This document shows, piece after piece, positions 1 through 4,844 of a DNA stretch of 7,663 bases. Made by a program: the position numbers and the translations under genes. Source of the stretch: Pseudomonadota bacterium (GTDB lineage Bacteria > Pseudomonadota > Gammaproteobacteria > Burkholderiales > Ferrovaceae). How positions within the stretch are numbered: position 1 is the first letter of the stretch; each line of letters starts with the position of its first letter. The DNA is taken from assembly GCA_021811005.1 (NCBI GenBank), contig JAJZPY010000097.1, forward strand, positions 1 through 7,663, given 5' to 3'. The notes under the pieces are model-generated. The model made no database searches. It was not told where the DNA came from and saw only the letters and a list, made by a program, of their open reading frames with translations.

Positions 1-512
1 GCCAGGGTGTAGCCCCGGCTGCGGCAGTCGCCGCACAGGAAATTGCGTTCCAGCTTGCCCCACGGCTGGAGATAGCGCGCCCCGCACGCGCGGCAGCGGG
101 CCCGCTGCAGGTTCCTGATCTGCAGCGACTTGAGCAGCCACCAGGCCCGGTCCACCGACATCAGCAGCGTGATTCCGGCCGCTTCCAGCGCCCGTCCCAG
201 TTCGGAATAGGCCGACACCAGGAGCGCGCATTCGTCCGCCTCGTCGCACGCCACGCGCTTGACGCTGTCGTAGATGGCGCAAAAAAGCGAAGCCTGCAGG
301 TGGTTCTGGCGCCGCAGGTACCACTGGTCGGAATTGGGAATCTGCCCCTTGCGCGGGGCTTCGCCCCGGATTTCCAGGGACAGCTTGCGCAGGAACCAAC
401 TCGACAGGTGCGTCATTTCCGCCACGATGGGCACGCGCGCACCCAGCCTGAACAACTGCTCGGCATTGCGGTACTGGAGGATTTCAGTTTGCAGGGCCCG
501 TTTAGTGGACAT
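1..512 (-). CDS. flhC: Flagellar transcriptional activator FlhC, 3' end cut by the window edge
   Basis: FlhC is the DNA-contacting, zinc-binding half of the FlhD4C2 complex, which switches on class II flagellar operons with sigma-70 RNA polymerase. I translated the minus strand by hand from the ATG at 512-510. It gives 170 full codons and runs off the left edge. E. coli FlhC has 192 residues, so about 20 C-terminal residues should lie outside. Family features seen: LGAR near residues 23-26, an EIRGEAPRKGQIP segment at 47-59 that matches the ELRGSPPPKG region of E. coli, and the pattern of a helical core followed by four cysteines. These are two CxxC pairs, C140/C143 and C160/C163, the known zinc site. 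The start overlaps the flhD stop by 11 bases. A purine-rich stretch at 521-532 inside flhD is a possible ribosome site, but its GGAGG core is 12 bases from the ATG, so translation is probably coupled to flhD. Identification is firm; product and family are remembered, not searched. Confidence 0.95.
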   Translation of the reverse strand, partial: MSTKRALQTEILQYRNAEQLFRLGARVPIVAEMTHLSSWFLRKLSLEIRGEAPRKGQIPNSDQWYLRRQNHLQASLFCAIYDSVKRVACDEADECALLVSAYSELGRALEAAGITLLMSVDRAWWLLKSLQIRNLQRARCRACGARYLQPWGKLERNFLCGDCRSRGYTL

Positions 513-810
513 GATCGAGTTCGCCCTCCCCCAGCAGCAATGCCCGCGGCAAGGCGGCTGCCGTGCCGGTGGCGTACTGGCGCAGGCAGTTCCACACGGC
601 GGCGCCGCGCCAGCGCAATCCCACCAGCAGCAGCGGCGTGCGCGCCAAGCGGTTGATTTCTTCGGAAGACAGGGCAAGCAGGGTGTCGGCCACTTCCGGC
701 GTGATGCCGAGATTGGCCATGCCCAGATGGCGGTCCTGCTGCAGCACTTCGCGGGCGAGATAGATCATGCCCAGGTTGATGTCGGACATGGACTTGCCAA
801 GGGTACTCAT
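502..810 (-). CDS. flhD: Flagellar transcriptional activator FlhD
   Basis: FlhD is the partner of FlhC in the FlhD4C2 master regulator of motility. The 102-residue product shows the family's N-terminal signature (SDINLGMIYLAREVLQQD, residues 9-26), then LGITPEVADTLLALSSEEINRLA at 34-56, which matches the E. coli pattern LGINEEMATTLAALT, and a short helical C-terminus. It is shorter than E. coli FlhD (about 116-119 residues), mostly at the C-terminus. The cysteine that forms an inter-subunit disulfide in E. coli FlhD (near residue 65) is not at the matching place here; the only cysteine is C75. The reading frame stays open upstream to about 942. I chose the ATG at 810-808 because family homology begins there and a strong GAGGAGG lies 8 bases before it. 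The last 11 bases overlap flhC, so the two form one operon transcribed leftward. Confidence 0.94.
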   Translation of the reverse strand: MSTLGKSMSDINLGMIYLAREVLQQDRHLGMANLGITPEVADTLLALSSEEINRLARTPLLLVGLRWRGAAVWNCLRQYATGTAAALPRALLLGEGELDHVH

Positions 811-818
811 GGCGCATT

Positions 819-825
819 CCTCCTC
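819..825 (-). promoter_or_regulatory. Ribosome binding site of flhD
   Basis: On the minus strand this reads GAGGAGG, 8 bases before the ATG at 810. It is the strongest Shine-Dalgarno sequence in the window and decides the flhD start against the longer open frame that continues upstream to about 942. It lies just downstream of the inverted repeat at 834-852. Confidence 0.8.
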
Positions 826-833
826 GAGTGAAC

Positions 834-852
834 GGCTTCCCCGCGGGAAGCC
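834..852 (-). other. Perfect hairpin in the presumed flhDC leader
   Basis: GGCTTCCC (834-841) and GGGAAGCC (845-852) are exact inverted repeats of 8 bases with a 3-base centre. On the minus strand it lies between the possible -10 box (860-865) and the flhD ribosome site (819-825). If transcription starts about 7 bases after that -10 box, the mRNA would begin almost exactly at the first base of this stem. It could be a 5' stabilising stem-loop, a structure that modulates flhD translation, or a DNA operator; the sequence alone does not tell which. Confidence 0.55.
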
Positions 853-859
853 CGGAACC

Positions 860-865
860 ACTATA
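860..865 (-). promoter_or_regulatory. Possible -10 box of the flhDC promoter
   Basis: The minus strand reads TATAGT, 5 of 6 matches to the sigma-70 -10 consensus, in an otherwise G+C-rich gap and about 50 bases before the flhD start. No good -35 hexamer is seen 16-18 bases upstream (positions 882-889 give GTATCC or CGTATC). That is typical of activator-dependent promoters, as flhDC promoters often are. Predicted start is near 852-854. This is inference from one short motif. Confidence 0.35.
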
Positions 866-954
866 GGGAGAAGCGCTGCCGGGGATACGGGAGCGGGCCG
901 CGCACGGACGCGGCGCGAGGCCGCGAAAGCGCATGACACCAAGGAGTTAGGTGC

Positions 955-972
955 TGATCCGGGAACGGATCA
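955..972. other. Perfect 7-bp inverted repeat with a 4-base loop
   Basis: TGATCCG (955-961) and CGGATCA (966-972) pair perfectly around GGAA. It lies in the gap between dcd and flhD, about 145 bases upstream of flhD and 50 bases downstream of dcd. No T-run follows on either strand, so it is not a standard intrinsic terminator. It may be an operator for a dimeric regulator of flhDC or one part of a two-hairpin end for the mrp-dcd mRNA. Confidence 0.4.
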
Positions 973-980
973 TGGGCTGG

Positions 981-1009
981 CGCGCCCGACTTTGATACCG
1001 CCGGGCGCG
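981..1009. other. G+C-rich hairpin downstream of dcd
   Basis: CGCGCCCG (981-988) and CGGGCGCG (1002-1009) form an 8-bp stem with a 13-base loop, beginning 13 bases after the dcd stop codon on the minus strand. Position fits a transcript end for mrp-dcd, and the stem is strong, but there is no following T-run. It could be a U-tract-less terminator or an RNA 3'-end stabiliser. If it does not terminate, mrp-dcd transcription would run into flhDC. Confidence 0.4.
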
Positions 1010-1021
1010 TGACGGGGGACG

Positions 1022-1588
1022 TTACATTTTGGGCAGGGTGACGCCGCTCTGGCCCTGGTACTTGCCGCCGCGATCCTTGTAGGACACTTCGCAGGGCTCG
1101 TCGGACTCGAAAAAGAGCACCTGCGCCACCCCTTCATTGGCGTAGATCTTGGCGGGCAGCGGCGTGGTGTTGGAAAACTCGAGCGTCACGTAGCCTTCCC
1201 ATTCGGGCTCGAAAGGCGTGACGTTGACGATGATGCCGCAGCGCGCATAGGTGGACTTGCCCAGGCAGACGGTGAGCACGTTGCGCGGAATGCGGAAATA
1301 TTCCACCGTGCGCGCCAGCGCGAAGGAGTTGGGCGGAATGATGCACACCGGCGCCTTCACGTCCACGAAGGAATTGGCGTCGAAGTTCTTGGGGTCCACG
1401 ATGGTGGAATTGATGTTGGTGAACAGCTTGAACTCGTCCGAGCAGCGGATATCGTAGCCGTAGCTCGACGTGCCGTAGGAGACGATGCGCTGCCCGTTGA
1501 CTTCCTTCACCTGCCCCGGCTCGAACGGCTCGATCATGCCGTGATGCTCGGCCATGGACCGGATCCAACGGTCGGACTTGATGCTCAT
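1022..1588 (-). CDS. dcd: dCTP deaminase
   Basis: Dcd deaminates dCTP to dUTP in the cytosol, the main route to dTMP precursors in many proteobacteria; it acts as a homotrimer. The product is 188 residues, close to the E. coli length of 193. Family features seen: GTSSYGYDIR at 39-48, a CIIPPNSFALA stretch at 82-92, the nucleotide-binding GKSTYAR at 110-116 (GRSSLAR in E. coli) and the catalytic glutamate E137 in TLEF. It is nearly identical in pattern to the Burkholderia and Pseudomonas form. Between S112 and E137 it is two residues shorter than E. coli Dcd and lacks the H-R-I-D-P-G pattern, so kinetics may differ. The ATG at 1588 is preceded by AAGAAGG at 6 bases. It starts 11 bases after the mrp stop and is cotranscribed with mrp. 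The deaminase call is firm; whether it also hydrolyses dUTP cannot be read from sequence. Confidence 0.95.
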   Translation of the reverse strand: MSIKSDRWIRSMAEHHGMIEPFEPGQVKEVNGQRIVSYGTSSYGYDIRCSDEFKLFTNINSTIVDPKNFDANSFVDVKAPVCIIPPNSFALARTVEYFRIPRNVLTVCLGKSTYARCGIIVNVTPFEPEWEGYVTLEFSNTTPLPAKIYANEGVAQVLFFESDEPCEVSYKDRGGKYQGQSGVTLPKM

Positions 1589-1594
1589 GGAAAA

Positions 1595-1601
1595 CCTTCT
1601 T
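1595..1601 (-). promoter_or_regulatory. Ribosome binding site of dcd overlapping the mrp stop
   Basis: The minus strand reads AAGAAGG, 6 bases before the dcd ATG. It shares two bases with the mrp stop codon (TAA at 1602-1600). Ribosomes ending mrp therefore sit on the dcd initiation site, which suggests coupled expression and supports 1588 as the dcd start. Confidence 0.75.
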
Positions 1602-2688
1602 AAGAGTTCTGGACGACGATTTTGGGGAACTTGGCCGCGTGATCCTCGCCGCGCAGGGCCACCTTGACCGCCAGACGCCGCGCGATGGCGCGGTAGGTCT
1701 GGGCGATCGCGCCCTCGGGCTCGGCCACCACGGTGGGATTGCCGGAGTCGGTTTCCTCGCGGATGCGGATGTCGAGCGGCAAGGCGCCCAGCAGTTCGGT
1801 GCCGAAATCGGCGCACATTTTTTCCGCGCCGCCGGCCCCGAAAATGTGTTCCTCATGCCCGCACTTGGAACAGATGTGGGTGCTCATGTTTTCCACCACG
1901 CCCAGGATGGGCACGCCCACCTTTTCGAACATCTTGAAGCCCTTGCGGGCGTCCAGCAGCGCGATGTCCTGCGGCGTGGTCACGATCACGGCGCCCGTGA
2001 CCGGCACTTTCTGCGCCAGCGTGAGCTGGACGTCGCCGGTGCCGGGCGGCATGTCCACGATCAGGTAGTCGAGGTCGTCCCACTGGGTGTCGCGCAGCAG
2101 CTGCTCGAGCGCCTGGGTCACCATGGGACCGCGCCACACCATGGGCTGGTCGGGGTCGATGAGGTAGCCCACCGACATGGTCTGCAGGCCGTGCCCCACC
2201 AGCGGCAGCATGGTTTTCCCGTCGGCGCTTTGCGGATGACCCGACACGCCCAGCATGGTGGGCTGGGAGGGGCCATAGATGTCGGCGTCCAGGACGCCCA
2301 CGCGGGCGCCTTCGGCAGCCAGCGCGAGCGCCAGGTTGGCGGCCGTGGTGGACTTGCCCACGCCGCCCTTGCCGGAGGCCACCGCCACCACGTTGCGGAT
2401 GCCGGCCAGCGGTTTCAGGCCCGCCTGCACCGCATGGGCCTTGATGCGCCAGTCGATCTTGACTGTCACGGCGCTCACGCCAGGCTGGCCGCGCAGGGCG
2501 CCTTCCACCGCTTCGCGCACGGCAGCGCCCAGGGTTCGTGCCGGATAACCCAGCTCCAGCTCCACCGTCACGGCCCCTTCGGCCACCTGCACCTGGCGCA
2601 CGGCCTTGGCGCTGCCCAGGGTTTTTCCGGTATTGGGATCGGTCAGTGCCTTGACCAGCGTGTCCACGTCGCGTTCTGCGATTGCCAT
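1600..2688 (-). CDS. mrp: Mrp/ApbC-family iron-sulfur cluster carrier ATPase
   Basis: Mrp (ApbC) proteins are cytosolic P-loop ATPases that hold and pass on a [4Fe-4S] cluster to client enzymes, usually as dimers. This one has 362 residues, a usual length for the proteobacterial form. Residues 1 to about 85 form the small MIP18-type (DUF59) domain. The ATPase follows: deviant Walker A SGKGGVGKST at 105-114 with K112, the DADIYGPSQP switch I motif at 134-143, and the Walker B-like VDMPPGTGD at 211-219. The cluster-binding CxxC is C273/C276 in HICSKCG, followed by FGAGG. All key residues are present. The start at 2688 has GAGGA 9 bases upstream. It heads the mrp-dcd operon and diverges from metG, a gene order I recall from other betaproteobacteria. 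It is not the Mrp Na+/H+ antiporter, with which the symbol is shared. Confidence 0.97.
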   Translation of the reverse strand: MAIAERDVDTLVKALTDPNTGKTLGSAKAVRQVQVAEGAVTVELELGYPARTLGAAVREAVEGALRGQPGVSAVTVKIDWRIKAHAVQAGLKPLAGIRNVVAVASGKGGVGKSTTAANLALALAAEGARVGVLDADIYGPSQPTMLGVSGHPQSADGKTMLPLVGHGLQTMSVGYLIDPDQPMVWRGPMVTQALEQLLRDTQWDDLDYLIVDMPPGTGDVQLTLAQKVPVTGAVIVTTPQDIALLDARKGFKMFEKVGVPILGVVENMSTHICSKCGHEEHIFGAGGAEKMCADFGTELLGALPLDIRIREETDSGNPTVVAEPEGAIAQTYRAIARRLAVKVALRGEDHAAKFPKIVVQNS

Positions 2689-2734
2689 GATCCTTTGTCC
2701 TCGTCCACTCGTTCGGGAAAATCGTAATCTTCGG

Positions 2735-2763
2735 ATTATAGAGGATATGAAGAAGTATCGATA
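2735..2763 (-). promoter_or_regulatory. Predicted promoter of mrp-dcd
   Basis: A perfect TATAAT lies on the minus strand at 2740-2735. With a 17-base spacer the -35 hexamer at 2763-2758 reads TATCGA, a poor match to TTGACA. The predicted start is near 2728, giving a leader of about 40 bases that includes the GAGGA ribosome site at 2698-2702. The -10 box is convincing; the -35 is not. Confidence 0.55.
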
Positions 2764-2786
2764 TTGCGGCGGGAGGTTGTTAAACT
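2758..2786 (+). promoter_or_regulatory. Predicted promoter of metG, extended -10 type
   Basis: TGTTAAACT at 2778-2786 is an extended -10 element: TG one base before TAAACT, which has 4 of 6 consensus matches. The -35 hexamer TCGATA at 2758-2763 (4 of 6 matches) is 17 bases upstream. The predicted start is near 2793, giving a leader of only about 18 bases before the metG ATG. The -35 hexamer is the same six base pairs as that of the opposing mrp promoter. Confidence 0.5.
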
Positions 2787-2810
2787 AGCACCTTTTTCAG
2801 CGACGCCCCG

Positions 2811-4844
2811 ATGAGCCGCACCCTCCTGGTCACCAGCGCGCTGCCTTACGCCAACGGCAGCATCCACCTCGGGCACATGGTCGAGCACATCCAGACCGAC
2901 ATCTGGGTGCGGCACCAGCGCATGCGCGGCCACACGGTCTATCTCGTCTGCGCCGACGACACCCACGGCACGCCCGTGATGCTGGCCGCGGAAGCCCAGG
3001 GCATCACGCCCGAGCAGATGATCGAAAAGGCGCGCGCGGAACACATGCGCGACTTCGCCGGCTTCCACATCCAGCACGACCTGTACTACAGCACCCATTC
3101 GCCGGAAACGCGCGAGTACGCGGAGGAAATCTACAACCGCCTGAAGACGGAAGGGCTCATCAGCATACGGCCCATCGAGCAGCTGTACGATCCCGCGCGC
3201 GGCATGTTCCTGCCCGACCGCTTCATCAAGGGCGAATGTCCCCGCTGCCACGCCAAGGACCAATACGGCGACAATTGTGAAGTATGCGGCGCCTCCTACG
3301 CGCCCACCGACCTCATCAACCCGGTGTCCGCCGTTTCCGGCGCCACCCCGGTGCGCAAGACCTCCGAACACCATTTCTTCCGGCTGGGGGCCTGCGAAAC
3401 GTTCCTGCGCGAATGGACCCGTTCCGGCACCATTCCGGAAGAGGCGGCCAACAAGCTCGACGAATGGTTCGATGCCGGCCTCACCGACTGGGACATTTCA
3501 CGCGATGCCCCCTACTTCGGGTTTGAAATTCCCGGCGCCCCCAACAAGTTCTTCTATGTCTGGCTCGACGCCCCCATCGGCTACATCGGCACCTTCCGCA
3601 AGCTCGCTTCCGAGCGCGGGCTGGATTTCGATGCCTTCTGGAAAAAAGGCAGCACCACCGAGCTCTACCATTTCATCGGCAAGGACATCCTCTACTTCCA
3701 TTCGCTGTTCTGGCCCGCCATGCTGGAATGTTCCGGCTTTCGCACGCCCACGCGCCTGTTCGTGCACGGTTTCCTGACTGTCAACGGGCAGAAGATGTCG
3801 AAAAGCCGCGGCTCCTTCATCACCGCCGGCAACTACCTGCGCCACCTCGACCCCGAATACCTGCGCTATTACTATGCCGCCAAGCTCAACGCCGGCATGG
3901 ACGACATCGACCTCAACCTGGACGATTTCGTGGCGCGCGTGAACAGCGACCTGGTGGGCAAGTACGTCAACATCGCCAGCCGCTGCGCCGGCTTCATTGC
4001 CAAGCGCTTTGACGGGCAGCTCGCGGCACGCCTGCACCCCGACGCCGAAGCCCTGGCGACGCGCTTCTACGCCCAGGCCGAGTCCATCGCGGCGCTCTAC
4101 GACGCGCGCGAATTCGGCAAGGCCGTGCGCGAAATCATGGAACTGGCGGACGCCGCCAACCAGTTCGTGGACACCGCCCGCCCCTGGGAACTGGCCAAGG
4201 AGGAGTCGGCGCGCGACGCCCTGCAGCAGGTGTGCACGGGCGCCCTGGAAATGTTCCGCCTGCTCACGCTGTTCCTCAAGCCGGTGCTGCCGGTGATGGC
4301 CCAAAAAGTGGAAGCGTTCCTCGACATTCCGGCGCTCGACTGGCGCCAGGCTTCGGCGGAAGCGTCGCTGGCAGGACGGCGCATCCACCCCTACCAGCAC
4401 CTGGTCACGCGCATCGACCCCAAACAGGTGGAAGCCCTGGTGGCGGCCAGCAAGGAACTGGCCGCTCCCGCCCCGGCGGCGCCTGCCAAGCCCGAACCCG
4501 CGGCCCTGCCGGCCGTGTCCGAAACCATCGGCATCGACGATTTCTCCCGCATCGACCTGCGCGTGGCGCGCATCGTGGCGGCCGAAGCGGTGCCCGAAGC
4601 GGACAAGCTGCTCAAGCTCACCCTCGACATCGGCCTGGAACAGCGCACGGTGTTTGCCGGCATCAAAAGCGCCTACGCGCCGGAACAGCTGGTGGGCCGG
4701 CTCACCGTGATGGTGGCCAACCTGAGCCCGCGCAAAATGCGCTTTGGGGAATCCCAGGGGATGGTGCTGGCTGCCGGCGACGGCAACGGCCTCTACCTGC
4801 TGTCGCCCGACAGCGGCGCCACGCCCGGCCTGCGCATCAAGTAG
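2811..4844 (+). CDS. metG: Methionyl-tRNA synthetase
   Basis: MetRS charges tRNA-Met, including the initiator, with methionine using ATP. The product is 677 residues, the same as E. coli MetG. Seen in order: the class I HIGH motif as HLGH at 19-22 after PYANGS; a zinc knuckle with CxxC pairs C143/C146 and C156/C159; WLDAPIGYIGT at 251-261; the KMSKS loop at 328-332; the anticodon-binding helical domain with NIASR at 387-391 and RPWELAKE at 457-464 (the W contacts the CAU anticodon in E. coli); a linker rich in Ala and Pro at about 549-569; and a C-terminal Trbp111-type OB fold from about 573 to the end that promotes dimerisation and tRNA binding. The start is fixed by the conserved N-terminus beginning nine residues before PYANG. 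No Shine-Dalgarno sequence precedes it. The last 8 bases overlap the end of dnaE on the other strand. Confidence 0.99.
   Translation: MSRTLLVTSALPYANGSIHLGHMVEHIQTDIWVRHQRMRGHTVYLVCADDTHGTPVMLAAEAQGITPEQMIEKARAEHMRDFAGFHIQHDLYYSTHSPETREYAEEIYNRLKTEGLISIRPIEQLYDPARGMFLPDRFIKGECPRCHAKDQYGDNCEVCGASYAPTDLINPVSAVSGATPVRKTSEHHFFRLGACETFLREWTRSGTIPEEAANKLDEWFDAGLTDWDISRDAPYFGFEIPGAPNKFFYVWLDAPIGYIGTFRKLASERGLDFDAFWKKGSTTELYHFIGKDILYFHSLFWPAMLECSGFRTPTRLFVHGFLTVNGQKMSKSRGSFITAGNYLRHLDPEYLRYYYAAKLNAGMDDIDLNLDDFVARVNSDLVGKYVNIASRCAGFIAKRFDGQLAARLHPDAEALATRFYAQAESIAALYDAREFGKAVREIMELADAANQFVDTARPWELAKEESARDALQQVCTGALEMFRLLTLFLKPVLPVMAQKVEAFLDIPALDWRQASAEASLAGRRIHPYQHLVTRIDPKQVEALVAASKELAAPAPAAPAKPEPAALPAVSETIGIDDFSRIDLRVARIVAAEAVPEADKLLKLTLDIGLEQRTVFAGIKSAYAPEQLVGRLTVMVANLSPRKMRFGESQGMVLAAGDGNGLYLLSPDSGATPGLRIK
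4799..4814. other. Inverted repeat at the metG/dnaE convergent end
   Basis: GCTGTCG (4799-4805) and CGACAGC (4808-4814) are exact inverted repeats separated by two bases. The repeat lies inside metG, 28 bases before its stop, and 23 bases past the dnaE stop on the minus strand. No T-run follows in either direction. It could help end the dnaE transcript, but codon-level chance in a G+C-rich gene is an equal explanation. Confidence 0.3.

Noticed and set aside
811..942. An N-terminal extension of FlhD from an upstream start near 942
   Set aside because: The added residues are Arg/Ala/Pro-rich without family similarity, and the GAGGAGG site points clearly to the ATG at 810.
767..1012. A small plus-strand gene across the flhD leader
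   Set aside because: No ribosome site or domain is seen, and it overlaps the flhD start and the inverted repeats on the opposite strand.
1639..2727. A 362-codon open frame on the plus strand opposite mrp
   Set aside because: It mirrors mrp almost exactly, is rich in His and Gly as expected of a reverse-frame shadow in G+C-rich coding DNA, and shows no recognisable domain. Mrp on the other strand has every family motif.
2736..3374. A 212-codon minus-strand frame over the start of metG
   Set aside because: It is antisense to strongly conserved metG sequence (HLGH and zinc motifs) and has a low-complexity Gly/Val/Asp composition typical of a shadow frame.
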